64,000 nucleotides of DNA, taken from assembly GCF_014203595.1 (NCBI RefSeq), contig NZ_JACHJK010000001.1, forward strand, positions 126,582 to 190,581, given 5' to 3'. The DNA is from Streptomyces echinatus. Its GTDB lineage: Bacteria > Actinomycetota > Actinomycetes > Streptomycetales > Streptomycetaceae. The translations under genes were made by a program, and so were the position numbers. Each line of letters opens with the position of its first letter. The first letter of the stretch is position 1. Of the stretch, positions 19,140-27,497 are shown one piece after another. The notes under the pieces are model-generated. The model did no database searches, was not told the origin of the DNA, and worked only from the letters and a program-made list of their open reading frames with translations.

Positions 19140-19932
19140 CCTGCACCACCACCCGGCGCGTCGCCGCCGACTGCAGCAGCCGGCCGGCACCCAGCAGCGC
19201 AGCCGCCCAGGCCGCCTGGAACAGATAGGTGGGCAGCGGATCCCCGTGCCCGAGCAGGATGTCCGCCGGCGCCTGCAGCAGCGAGGACCACGGCAGGGCC
19301 CGGACCACCTCGCCGAGTGTGCCCGGGAACACGTTCAGCGGCAGCAGCATCCCCGAGCAGAAGAACCCCGCCAGCCACGCCATCTGCGCCACACCGGTGC
19401 CGTCCAGCAGCCAGAACGCGCTCAGCGCCACCAGGTAGCGGATGCCGAAACCCACCAGCATCGCGAGGGCCACGGCGACCAGGAACGCCGCCCACGTGCC
19501 CACGTCGGCCGGCAGATACAGCGGGAAGCACAGCGCCCCGAACAGGAACGGAATCAGCCCGCGGCCCAGCAACTGGAAGAACGCCCGGCCGAGGTCCGCC
19601 GCCAGCCACCACAGCTGAAGGTCGGCCGGCCGGTACAGATCGATGGCCACGTCCCCCGTACGGATACGCTCCATCAACTCGTCCTCGACCCCGCCGCCCC
19701 CGAGGGCCAGCGTCGACAAGAAGGCCTGACCGAGCCAGACATAGGTCATGGCCTGTGCCTGGTCGTATCCCCCGAGATGCGGCTTCTCGTCCCACAGGGC
19801 GCGGTACGTGTACACGAGGATCAGCCCGAAGACCGTGTTCGTGAAGACCCCTGCCGCAGTGGCGGCCCGATAGGTCGCGTACCGTCTGAATCCCCCTGCC
19901 GCGACGGCCGCGTACAACCGTCCAGCGCCCAC
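19132..19932 (-). CDS. ABC-2 family exporter permease (first subunit)
   Basis: A 266-residue membrane protein with six segments and the matching coupling loop ELMERIRTGDVAIDLYRPAD. The start GTG (VGAGRLYAAVAAGGFRRYAT) has GAGGAGGTC eight bases upstream, whereas the open frame extends another 213 codons without any ribosome site and through the promoter region, so the longer version is rejected. First gene of the exporter operon; it is divergent from the large PBP gene with 194 bases between them. Confidence 0.87.
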   Translation of the reverse strand: MGAGRLYAAVAAGGFRRYATYRAATAAGVFTNTVFGLILVYTYRALWDEKPHLGGYDQAQAMTYVWLGQAFLSTLALGGGGVEDELMERIRTGDVAIDLYRPADLQLWWLAADLGRAFFQLLGRGLIPFLFGALCFPLYLPADVGTWAAFLVAVALAMLVGFGIRYLVALSAFWLLDGTGVAQMAWLAGFFCSGMLLPLNVFPGTLGEVVRALPWSSLLQAPADILLGHGDPLPTYLFQAAWAAALLGAGRLLQSAATRRVVVQGG

Positions 19933-20126
19933 GCCAGTCGACCTCCTCGGACCGCTCGACACCGAAGCGCAGGAGCCTAGTCCGGAGGCCCGAGGGCCGG
20001 CCACGCGTTTTCGGCCGGAAGGGTGCCGGAATCCGGGAACGGAACGCCGGGTGCGAGAGTCTTCAAACAGGGGGAGCGCAGAAGCGTACGAGGCGTACGG
20101 GAACGTACGACGCGAAACAGGAGTCC

Positions 20127-23100
20127 GTGCACGACATGAGCGACGAGCCGCAGCCGCAGCAGCCGAACGAAGGCGTGGCGCCGGAAAAGCCGCTGCCGGC
20201 TGAAGGGCCCGGGCACCCGGGGGGCCACGAGGAGCCGGCGCCGGCCACCGGTCAGCCCGGAAGCCGCCCCGGGCGACCCCGCCGGGAGCCGGGGTCCGAA
20301 CGGGAGGGGAACGCCCGGCGTGACGACGGGGACGGAGCCGCCCGGCCCGCCCCCGCCCACACGGGCTCGCCGTCCACCGCCACCCCCCGCCCGGGTTCAC
20401 CGTCCGCGGGTACGGGTTCACCGTCCGCCGGTACGGGTTCGCCGGCCGCGGACGGCTCCGGCCGGGCGAGCACGGCGTCCCGGGACGGCTCCGGCCGCCC
20501 GGGGCCGACGCCCGGGAACGACACGCCCCGGGCCGACGCGCCCCGGAACGACACGCCCCGGGCCGACGCACGGTCCGCGGAGGGTTCGGGCCGCGCGGGC
20601 TCCGCGGCGCAGGACCGGACGGCTTCCATGGCCCGCGCCCGCCAGGCGGCCCGCGGCGCCCGCACGGACCAGAAGGGACCGGGGGACACCGTGGGAACCA
20701 ACGGAGGCACCCCGCCCAACGACCCCACGAAGCCCGGCCACCGCCCGGCGTCCGGCGACGGCCCGGCGTCCGGCCGCGCTTCGGGCTCCGGCGAGGCCTC
20801 GGCCTCCCGTGGCGCCTCGGGTCCGGGTGGTGGCCCGGTCCCGGGGCGTCCGTCGGGCTCGGGTGGCGCTCCGGTGTCCGGCGGGGCCTCGGGCTCCGGC
20901 GGGGCCTCGGGGTCCGGCGGTGGTTCCGGTTCCGACAGGGCTCCCGGCCCGAGGAAGCCGTCCGCCCCCCAGGGTCCGGCCGGCTCCGGTGAGGCTTCGC
21001 CGGCCGAGAGCACTCAGGTGCTCCGGCGGATCACCCCGCCCAGGGGTCCCCAGACGTCCCCGGACGGATCCGCGTCCTCGGCCGGTAGCGGCAAGGCGGG
21101 CCGGGGGGCCCAGCCCGGCAAGGCGGCCGGTGCCGCACCGGGTACCGGCAAGGCGGCCGGTGCGGGCAGCGCTGCCGGTGCCGGTTCGGCTGCCGGTGCT
21201 GTCGGGCAGGGTGCCGCGGCCGGCGCTTCCCGCGGCCCCGGCAAGTCCACCGGCGCCTCTCTCGCGTCCGGGCCCGAGCAGGCGCCCGAGACCACCCAGG
21301 TGCTCCGGCGGATCGGCCCGCCTCGCGCGGGTGAGCCGGGCGGGACCGGGACCAAGCCCGAGACGGCCTCCCCGGCGGAGCCGAACCCCACCGGCCGTAC
21401 GCCGCGCACCGGCATGCCCCGCCCCGGCGGCCAGAACCGTGCCGCCCAGGCCACCGGCGCCAACGCGGCCGGCACCACCAGCGCCAACGCGGCCAACGCG
21501 GCCGGTACCCCCGGCTCCGGTGCCCCGACCTCTCCGGCCGCCGCGCGCGCCGCCCGAGCCGCCCGCGCGGCGGGCAACGCCGCTGCCGCCGCCGGTGCCG
21601 GCGCCCAGGCGGCCAAGGCCGGTGCCGCCGTGGGTGCCGCCGCCCAGGCGGGCAAGGCCGGCGCCGCAGCCTCCCTCGCGGGAGCCGGAGCCGGAGCCGC
21701 CGGCTCCCGTGCCGGTGGCGGAGCCTCCCGTGCCGGTGGCGGCGCCCCCGCGCAGCCGGGCGGCGCGGAGGACAAGACCACCGTCAACGCCGCCGCCGAC
21801 GGCACGACCGCCGGAGGCAAGGGCAAGAAGGCGAAGAAGGGCAAGCGGCCCAAGCACACCGGCTGGCGACGGATCTTCCCGACCTGGCGCATGGTGCTCG
21901 GCACCTTCTTCGTCGGCATACTCCTGCTCATCGGCCTCTTCTTCCTCGGCTACTCCATGGTCAAGATCCCGCCCGCCAACGCGTTCGCGACCATGCAGAG
22001 CAACGTCTACCTCTACGCCGACGGCTCCCAGCTCGCCCGCGACGGCGACGTCAACCGCGAGAACGTCACCCTCGCCCAGGTCTCCAAGGCCGCCCAGCAC
22101 GCCGTACTGGCCGCCGAGGACCGCGACTTCTACACCGAGTCCGCCGTCGACCCCAAGGCCATGCTCCGCGCCGGCTGGAACACCGCGACCGGCAAGGGCA
22201 AGCAGTCCGGCTCGACGATCACCCAGCAGTACGTGAAGAACTACTACCTGGCCCAGGAACAGACGGTCACCCGCAAGGCCAAGGAATTCTTCATCGCGAT
22301 CAAGCTCGACCAGAACAAGTCCAAGGACGAGATCTTCGAGGGCTACCTCAACACCAGCTACTTCGGCCGCAACGCCTACGGCATCCAGGCCGCCGCCCAG
22401 GCCTACTACGGCATGGACGCCGAGGACCTCGACCCGGCCCGCGCCGCCTACCTCGCCGCGCTCGTCAACGCACCCAGCGAGTACGACGTCGTGGCCCACC
22501 CCGAGAACAAGAGGTCGGCCCTCGCCCGCTGGAACTACGTCCTGGACGGCATGGTCAAGAAGGGCTGGCTCGACGAGTCCGAGCGCACCGGCATGAAGTT
22601 CCCCATGCCGAAGGAGCAGACGGTCTCCACCGGCATGTCCGGCCAGCGCGGCTACCTCGTGGAAGCGGTCAAGCAGTACCTGACCAGCAACAACATCATC
22701 GACGCCGACCACCTCAAGCTCGGCGGCTACCGCATCACCACGACCATCCAGAAGAACAGGCAGGACGCCTTCGTCAAGGCGGTCGACGACCAGCTGATCT
22801 CCAAGCTGGACAAGAAGAACCGCAAGGCCGACACCTACGTCCGGGCCGGCGGCGCCTCCGTCGACCCCAAGACCGGCAAGGTCGTCGCGATGTACGGCGG
22901 CATCGACTACGTGAAGCAGTACACCAACGGCGCGACCCGCGGTGACTTCCAGGTCGGCTCCACGTTCAAGCCGCTCGTGTTCACCTCCGCCGTGGAGAAC
23001 GGCTCGACCACCCAGGACGGCCGCACGATCACCCCGAACACCATCTACGACGGCACCAACAAGCGGCTCGTCCAGGGCTGGAGCGGCACGCCGTACAACC

Positions 23101-24191
23101 CGGAGAACGAGGACCAGCGCTCGTACGGCCCCATCACCGTCCGCAAGGCCACCGACCTGTCGGTGAACTCGGTGTACGCGCAGATGGCCGCCGACGTCGG
23201 CCCCGAGAAGGTCAAGAAGACCGCGGTCGCCCTCGGCATCCCCGAGGACACCCCCGACCTCTACCCGTCCCCGTCCATGGCCCTCGGCACCGCCAACGCC
23301 AGCGTCCTGGAGATGGCGGAGGCCTACGCCACGCTCGCCAACCACGGCAAGCACGGCGCGTACACGCTGGTCGAGAAGATCACCAAGGACGGCACGAACG
23401 AGATCCGGCTGCCCGAGCAGCCGGTCAAGCAGGCCGTCAGCCGCGAGGCCGCCGACACCACCACCTCCGTCCTGCAGAGCGTGGTCCAGAGCGGCACCGC
23501 CACCGCCGCGCAGGCCGCAGGCCGCCCGGCCGCCGGCAAGACCGGCACCGCCGAGAGCGACACCGCCGCCTGGTTCGCCGGCTACACCCCCGACCTGGCC
23601 ACGGTGGTCTCCGTCATGGGCCAGGACCCGGTGACGGCCAAGCACATGCCGCTGTACAACGCCCTCGGCCAGGCCCGCATGAACGGCGGCGGCCCGCCCA
23701 CCGAGATCTGGGCCCAGTACACGCGTGACGCGCTCAAGGGCAAGTCGCCCGCCGAGTTCGACCTCCAGCTCGAGGAGGGCGCCGACCAGATCCAGGAGCC
23801 CCCGGCCACCGGTACGCCCGAGCCCGGCACCGACGCCGGCCAGGACACCGGCGGCACCACCACCGACGGCGGCCAGGACACCGGCGGCGCGACCGCCACC
23901 CCCAGCACCGACGGCGGTGCGACCACCACCGGCGGCGGCGCGACCACCGGCGGCGGCCCCACCACGGGCGGCGGCGCGACGACGGGTGGCGGCGCGACGA
24001 CGGGCGGCGGCCCGACCACGGACGGCGGCGCGACCACCGGCGGCGGCCCCACCACGGACGGGGGCGCCACCACCGGCGGGGACGCGACCGGCGGCGGCCC
24101 GACGACCGGCGGCGGCACCCCCGGCGGGGGCACCGACGCCGGCGGCACCACGGGCACGGTCGAGGGCACCGGAGGCGGCCCCGGCACCTGA
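20127..24191 (+). CDS. Class A penicillin-binding protein with a giant disordered N-terminus
   Basis: A 1354-residue bifunctional peptidoglycan synthase. Residues 1-575 are low-complexity, rich in Pro/Gly/Ser/Ala/Arg, and cytoplasmic; a basic patch (KGKKAKKGKRPKHTGWRR) precedes one transmembrane helix at about 589-611. The GT51 glycosyltransferase has Glu664 in AAEDRDFYTE and GSTITQQYVKNYY. The transpeptidase has S945TFK, S1012VN and K1138TGT, all intact. The C-terminal 130 residues are Thr/Gly/Asp repeats outside the cell. GTG start with ACAGGAG five bases ahead; an ATG nine bases later is the alternative. The N-terminal tail repeats the motif TQVLRRI twice. Likely elongation or septal wall synthesis. 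Confidence 0.92.
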   Translation: MHDMSDEPQPQQPNEGVAPEKPLPAEGPGHPGGHEEPAPATGQPGSRPGRPRREPGSEREGNARRDDGDGAARPAPAHTGSPSTATPRPGSPSAGTGSPSAGTGSPAADGSGRASTASRDGSGRPGPTPGNDTPRADAPRNDTPRADARSAEGSGRAGSAAQDRTASMARARQAARGARTDQKGPGDTVGTNGGTPPNDPTKPGHRPASGDGPASGRASGSGEASASRGASGPGGGPVPGRPSGSGGAPVSGGASGSGGASGSGGGSGSDRAPGPRKPSAPQGPAGSGEASPAESTQVLRRITPPRGPQTSPDGSASSAGSGKAGRGAQPGKAAGAAPGTGKAAGAGSAAGAGSAAGAVGQGAAAGASRGPGKSTGASLASGPEQAPETTQVLRRIGPPRAGEPGGTGTKPETASPAEPNPTGRTPRTGMPRPGGQNRAAQATGANAAGTTSANAANAAGTPGSGAPTSPAAARAARAARAAGNAAAAAGAGAQAAKAGAAVGAAAQAGKAGAAASLAGAGAGAAGSRAGGGASRAGGGAPAQPGGAEDKTTVNAAADGTTAGGKGKKAKKGKRPKHTGWRRIFPTWRMVLGTFFVGILLLIGLFFLGYSMVKIPPANAFATMQSNVYLYADGSQLARDGDVNRENVTLAQVSKAAQHAVLAAEDRDFYTESAVDPKAMLRAGWNTATGKGKQSGSTITQQYVKNYYLAQEQTVTRKAKEFFIAIKLDQNKSKDEIFEGYLNTSYFGRNAYGIQAAAQAYYGMDAEDLDPARAAYLAALVNAPSEYDVVAHPENKRSALARWNYVLDGMVKKGWLDESERTGMKFPMPKEQTVSTGMSGQRGYLVEAVKQYLTSNNIIDADHLKLGGYRITTTIQKNRQDAFVKAVDDQLISKLDKKNRKADTYVRAGGASVDPKTGKVVAMYGGIDYVKQYTNGATRGDFQVGSTFKPLVFTSAVENGSTTQDGRTITPNTIYDGTNKRLVQGWSGTPYNPENEDQRSYGPITVRKATDLSVNSVYAQMAADVGPEKVKKTAVALGIPEDTPDLYPSPSMALGTANASVLEMAEAYATLANHGKHGAYTLVEKITKDGTNEIRLPEQPVKQAVSREAADTTTSVLQSVVQSGTATAAQAAGRPAAGKTGTAESDTAAWFAGYTPDLATVVSVMGQDPVTAKHMPLYNALGQARMNGGGPPTEIWAQYTRDALKGKSPAEFDLQLEEGADQIQEPPATGTPEPGTDAGQDTGGTTTDGGQDTGGATATPSTDGGATTTGGGATTGGGPTTGGGATTGGGATTGGGPTTDGGATTGGGPTTDGGATTGGDATGGGPTTGGGTPGGGTDAGGTTGTVEGTGGGPGT
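23925..24112 (+). repeat. In-gene GGCGGCGGC/ACCACC repeat coding the PBP C-terminal tail
   Basis: The sequence iterates units of the type ggcggcgcgaccac, encoding (A/P)TT(G/D)GG repeats. It is in frame and part of the PBP. Such repeats vary in number by slippage. Confidence 0.75.
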
Positions 24192-24227
24192 CGTCCCGGT
24201 GCCGCGACGCCTCGGCGACGTGACGAC

Positions 24228-24548
24228 TCAGTGACCGCTGGTCGCCTTCAGCCCCACCACGGCGACCAGCAGCAGACACACGAAGAAGATCCGGGCGGCG
24301 GTGACCGGCTCACCCAGCACCACCATGCCGAGCACCGCCGCACCGGCCGCGCCGATCCCCACCCACACGCCGTAGGCCGTACCGATGGGCAGGGACTTCG
24401 CGGCGTACGACAGCAGAACCATGCTGGCGACGATGCCGACGCCGGTGAACAGACTCGGGACCAGCCGGGTGAAACCCTCGCTGTACTTCATCCCGATCGA
24501 CCAGCCGACCTCCAGCAGACCGGCGACGACAAGCAGAACCCAGGCCAT
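24228..24548 (-). CDS. gdx: Guanidinium exporter, SMR family (SugE/Gdx type)
   Basis: A 106-residue four-helix small multidrug resistance protein. Glu13 in AGLLEVGWSIGMKYSEGF is the essential proton/substrate carboxylate, and the wording LLEVGW-x5-KY-x3-F with SLPIGTAYGVWVGIGAAGAA matches the SugE/Gdx guanidinium-exporter branch, not the broad EmrE branch. The upstream guanidine-III riboswitch supports that substrate directly. GGAGG lies 8 bases before the ATG, which gives a better start than the long open frame running back into the riboswitch. Confidence 0.9.
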   Translation of the reverse strand: MAWVLLVVAGLLEVGWSIGMKYSEGFTRLVPSLFTGVGIVASMVLLSYAAKSLPIGTAYGVWVGIGAAGAAVLGMVVLGEPVTAARIFFVCLLLVAVVGLKATSGH

Positions 24549-24586
24549 GACAGGCACCTCCGAGACGTGACGACTCTCCACGGGGT

Positions 24587-24630
24587 GCGTCGTCTTTGCC
24601 TTCGACCCGGTACGGCGCGTCTCGTCGGGT
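24587..24630 (-). promoter_or_regulatory. Guanidine-III (ykkC-III) riboswitch
   Basis: On the minus strand the leader reads CCCGACGAGACGCGCCGTACC, then GGGTCGAAGGCAAAGACGACGC (quoted in two parts). It aligns with the known class III aptamer, which has ACGAGGUGCGCCGUACC and GGUC-AGGACAAGACG. P1 is ACCCG/CGGGT; the pseudoknot GCGCCGT pairs with ACGACGC with one mismatch. It lies 39 bases upstream of the gdx ATG. Binding of guanidinium is expected to raise gdx expression. Confidence 0.82.
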
Positions 24631-24638
24631 TCCTTTCG

Positions 24639-24647
24639 AACATAGCA
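24639..24647 (-). promoter_or_regulatory. Extended -10 promoter for the riboswitch-gdx transcript
   Basis: TGC-TATGTT is an extended -10 element 8 bases upstream of the aptamer's first helix, so transcription would start almost on the riboswitch. Confidence 0.45.
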
Positions 24648-24653
24648 AAGCCA

Positions 24654-24697
24654 CGACGAAGAGGGCCGGTGACCACCGTCACCGGCCCTCTTCGTCG
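24654..24697 (-). terminator. 19-bp perfect hairpin after the GroES-like gene
   Basis: CGACGAAGAGGGCCGGTGA pairs fully with its reverse complement around a 6-base loop, between the stop of the GroES-like gene and the gdx promoter. It should isolate gdx from read-through. Confidence 0.75.
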
Positions 24698-24749
24698 TCG
24701 TCACCTCACCGCTCGGGGCGGACAGCCCCCGCGCCGGGGGCACCCCGTG

Positions 24750-25109
24750 TCAGAGATACAGCCCCGTGGAGTCCTCCGACCCCTCAAACCGGTCGGCGGC
24801 GACGGCGTGCAGGTCACGCTCGCGCATGAGCACGTACGCCACGCCCCGCACCTCGACCTCCGCCCGGTCCTCCGGGTCGAACAGAACACGGTCGCCCGGC
24901 TCCACCGTCCGTACGTTCTGGCCGACCGCGACGACCGCGGCCCAGGCCAGCCGCCGCCCGACCGCCGCGGTGGCGGGAATCAGGATGCCGCCCCCCGACC
25001 GCCGCTCGCCCTCACCGGTCTCCTGCCGCACGAGAACCCGGTCGTGCAGCATCCGGATGGGCAGCTTGTCGTGATGGGGAGTGCTGTGCTGGTTTCTGTT
25101 GGCGCTCAC
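24750..25109 (-). CDS. Divergent GroES/Cpn10-like protein
   Basis: A 119-residue protein whose core follows the GroES fold: IRMLHDRVLVRQE, GGILIPATA, AAVVAVGQN, VEPGDRVLFDPED and GVAYVLMRERDLHAV. It is longer than canonical GroES at both ends and lacks an adjacent groEL; Streptomyces carry the true groES with groEL1 elsewhere. It may be a co-chaperone paralogue for a special client, or a protein that reused the fold. The polar N-terminal tail (MSANRNQHSTPHHDK) is atypical. Confidence 0.78.
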   Translation of the reverse strand: MSANRNQHSTPHHDKLPIRMLHDRVLVRQETGEGERRSGGGILIPATAAVGRRLAWAAVVAVGQNVRTVEPGDRVLFDPEDRAEVEVRGVAYVLMRERDLHAVAADRFEGSEDSTGLYL

Positions 25110-25131
25110 GCCTTGAACCTACCTGTCCCGC

Positions 25132-25461
25132 TCAGTCGCGGCGCCGCCGGGCCCCGAGGGCGAGCAGCCCCACGACCCCCACGACGGCGATCGCGACGGG
25201 TACGACCCGCTCCAGCCGAGGCGCCCCCTCGTCGTCCACGAACCGCGCCCGGACATCGCTCACCATCCGGTTGACCTGCACATACGCCCGCCCGACCGTG
25301 TGATCGATGTTGGCGACGACCTTGGCCTTCGCATCCCCGACGATGGTCTTCGGATGCACCCGCACCCCGATCTCGTCGAGCGTCTCGGCCAGCACTTCAC
25401 GGCGGCGCTTGATGTCCGCCTCGATCTGCGCCGGGGTTCTGGTGTCCGACGTGTCCGCCAC
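25132..25461 (-). CDS. DUF3618 domain membrane protein
   Basis: A 109-residue protein from the GTG that gives VADTSDTRTPAQIEADI; the longer open frame adds an unlikely polar stretch over the bcp divergent region. The N-terminal motif TPAQIEADIKRRREVLAETL defines DUF3618. A single C-terminal transmembrane helix (VVPVAIAVVGVVGLLALG) ends in RRRRD, so most of the chain is cytoplasmic and tail-anchored. In many actinobacteria such genes sit beside bcp, as here. Function unknown. Confidence 0.82.
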   Translation of the reverse strand: MADTSDTRTPAQIEADIKRRREVLAETLDEIGVRVHPKTIVGDAKAKVVANIDHTVGRAYVQVNRMVSDVRARFVDDEGAPRLERVVPVAIAVVGVVGLLALGARRRRD

Positions 25462-25564
25462 CGTACGGCCTCCGAAGTCTGCCGAAGTCTGTTGATACTG
25501 TTCCGAACAGTCTGTCAGCTCATGGCCGCGCCGCACCGCAAGGCCCCCCGGTTACGCTAGTCCG

Positions 25565-26032
25565 ATGAGCGAGCGACTCCAGCCCGGGGACGTTGCCCCC
25601 GCCTTCACCCTCCCCGACGCCGACGGCAACGACGTGTCCCTGTCGGACCACAAGGGCCGCAAGGTCATCGTCTACTTCTACCCGGCCGCCCTGACTCCAG
25701 GCTGCACCAAGCAGGCCTGCGACTTCACCGACAACCTCGAGGTCCTGGCCTCCGCCGGCTACGACGTCATCGGCATCTCGCCGGACGCACCCGAGAAGCT
25801 CGCGAAGTTCCGCGAGAAGGAGTCCCTGCGGGTCACGCTCCTCGCCGACCCCGACAAGAAGGTCACCGAGGCCTTCGGCGCGTACGGCGAGAAGAAGAAC
25901 TACGGCAAGACCTACATGGGCGTCATCCGCTCCACGGTCGTCGTGGACGAGGAGGGCAAGGTCGAACGCGCCCTGTACAACGTCCGCGCCACCGGCCACG
26001 TAGCCAAGATCATCAAGGACCTGGACATCTGA
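25565..26032 (+). CDS. bcp: Thioredoxin-dependent thiol peroxidase (Bcp/PrxQ)
   Basis: A 155-residue atypical 2-Cys peroxiredoxin that reduces hydrogen and organic peroxides. The peroxidatic Cys47 lies in PAALTPGCTKQACDF, with the resolving Cys52 five residues on, the PrxQ arrangement. FTLPDADG and the Arg in GVIRSTVVVD are also conserved. Family-typical length. It is divergent from the DUF3618 gene and has no obvious co-transcribed partner. Confidence 0.93.
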   Translation: MSERLQPGDVAPAFTLPDADGNDVSLSDHKGRKVIVYFYPAALTPGCTKQACDFTDNLEVLASAGYDVIGISPDAPEKLAKFREKESLRVTLLADPDKKVTEAFGAYGEKKNYGKTYMGVIRSTVVVDEEGKVERALYNVRATGHVAKIIKDLDI

Positions 26033-26168
26033 GCCCGCACACCGCCGACGGCCCGCACCCGGACGACCCGGGGCGGGCCGTTTCCGTTCTCCGGCCGTGA
26101 CTGTCCGATAAACGGTTCGTTACTCCGTACGGGCCGCGAACGCACGCCCGGAACCGGGAGGGGGCTCG

Positions 26169-26822
26169 ATGGGGGCCAGCGCGTACACGAAGGAACGGCT
26201 GCAGACAGCGGCCCACGGAGCGCGAACGCTGTCGCAGGCGCTGGAGAGGCTCGGCGTCGACCCGAGAAGCCCGACGCGGCGCTATGTCCTCGACCGCATG
26301 AAGAAACTCGGCGTGGACGTGTCCCACTTCGAACGGGAGGGGGTGAAGTGGACGCGGGAGGTGCTCCAGCGGGCCGTGACGGCCTCCACGAACATGTGCG
26401 AGGTTCTGCGCCATCTCGGCCTGGAGGTCGTGGGGGGTCATCACACCTACATCAGCCGCCGGATCAGGGCGTTCGGAATCGACACCTCGCACTTCCGAGT
26501 GCCGACGCGGCGGGGGAAGCCCTGGCGTCCCCGGACACCGGAGGCACTGCTCGTCGAGCAGCCGGCCGGCCACGCCCGGCGTATCCAGAGCGACCGGCTC
26601 AGGTGGGCGATGACGGCGATGGGCACGCCGGAACGCTGCGCCCGCTGCGGCACGGAGCCGGTGTGGCGGGGGCGTCCGCTGCCGCTGGAGGTCGATCACA
26701 TCGACGGAAACTGGCGCGACAACCGCATCGACAACCTTCGGCTGCTCTGCCCCAACTGCCACGCGACCACGGACAACTACCGGGGGCGCGGAAAGGGCCG
26801 CGCGCGGCGTGGTGCCGTATGA
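26169..26822 (+). CDS. HNH endonuclease with duplicated N-terminal DNA-binding-like repeats (first of a tandem pair)
   Basis: A 217-residue protein. Residues 5-110 are two related repeats of about 52 residues, each starting with an aromatic/Trp-T-(K/R)-E-x-L pattern (YTKERLQTAA, WTREVLQRAV) and ending G(V/I)D(V/T)SHF; they look like helix-turn-helix modules. The C-terminal nuclease is an HNH with zinc ligands Cys157, Cys160, Cys194, Cys197 and the catalytic LEVDHIDGNWRDNR (His177). Homing or phage-type endonucleases have this layout. The stop overlaps the ATG of the next gene by 4 bases (ATGA). Confidence 0.85.
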   Translation: MGASAYTKERLQTAAHGARTLSQALERLGVDPRSPTRRYVLDRMKKLGVDVSHFEREGVKWTREVLQRAVTASTNMCEVLRHLGLEVVGGHHTYISRRIRAFGIDTSHFRVPTRRGKPWRPRTPEALLVEQPAGHARRIQSDRLRWAMTAMGTPERCARCGTEPVWRGRPLPLEVDHIDGNWRDNRIDNLRLLCPNCHATTDNYRGRGKGRARRGAV

Positions 26823-27472
26823 GCAACGGCGCGCGGTACACGCGTGAGCGGCTGGCGGAGGCGGCCGAGCGGTGTTCCAGCATCGATGAGGTCATCGCCT
26901 ACTTGGGCACCGAGCCGTACGCCAAGCTCGATCGCCACCTCCTCGGGCGCTTCGCCCATTTCGGGATAGACGTGTCGCACTTCGCTGTTCACCGCGGGAT
27001 TCCGCGCCCCGGCCCGGAAGAGTTGCGGGCCGCGGTTGCCGAGGCGATCTCCATCGCAGGGGTGCTCCGCCGCCTCGGGCGCCCGGACAGCGGCGCCCAA
27101 CGCGCGGCACTACGTCGCTGGATCGCCGAAGAAGGCCTCGCGACCACTCACCTTCTCGGGCAGGGGCACCAGCGCGGCAAGCCCGGTGTAGTCGCGGCCA
27201 AGAGGCATGACGAGATCCTGGTCCTGCACGACGGCAAGCGCCGGACAAAGACCGCGCTGCTGCGCCGCGCACTCCGTGAAGTCGGTGTTCCTGAGGTGTG
27301 CGCGGAGTGCGGTACGGGTCCGGAGTGGCTGGGGGATCCGATGACGTTGGAGGTTGACCACATCAACGGCGACTGGGGCGACGACCGGCCCGGAAATCTC
27401 CGGCTGCTGTGCCCCAACTGCCACGCGACCACCAGCACCTGGTGCAGAGGGGGCGGACGGCGAGAGGCGTAG
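26819..27472 (+). CDS. HNH endonuclease, paralogue of the preceding gene
   Basis: Also 217 residues and the same architecture: YTRERLAEAAERCSSIDEVI and the second repeat beginning PGPEELRAAVAEAISIAGVL, then an HNH with Cys161, Cys164, Cys198, Cys201 and LEVDHINGDWGDD (His181). Repeat one again ends GIDVSHF. The two proteins are well diverged outside the motifs, so the duplication is old. Overlap with the first gene implies coupled translation and perhaps a heterodimer. The stop lies only 25 bases before the tRNA-like gene. Confidence 0.85.
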   Translation: MSNGARYTRERLAEAAERCSSIDEVIAYLGTEPYAKLDRHLLGRFAHFGIDVSHFAVHRGIPRPGPEELRAAVAEAISIAGVLRRLGRPDSGAQRAALRRWIAEEGLATTHLLGQGHQRGKPGVVAAKRHDEILVLHDGKRRTKTALLRRALREVGVPEVCAECGTGPEWLGDPMTLEVDHINGDWGDDRPGNLRLLCPNCHATTSTWCRGGGRREA

Positions 27473-27497
27473 CACAGTACAGTAGGGCGCGGTTTAT

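Noticed and set aside
20418..23645. A 1075-codon open frame antisense to the PBP gene
   Set aside because: Long stop-free antisense frames are expected in GC-rich DNA. The sense frame carries all PBP motifs; the antisense product is Gly/Arg/Val-rich with no recognisable domain.
23925..24112. Possible CRISPR-like or noncoding repeat array
   Set aside because: The repeats are in frame with the PBP and have no spacers; they encode a Thr/Gly tail.
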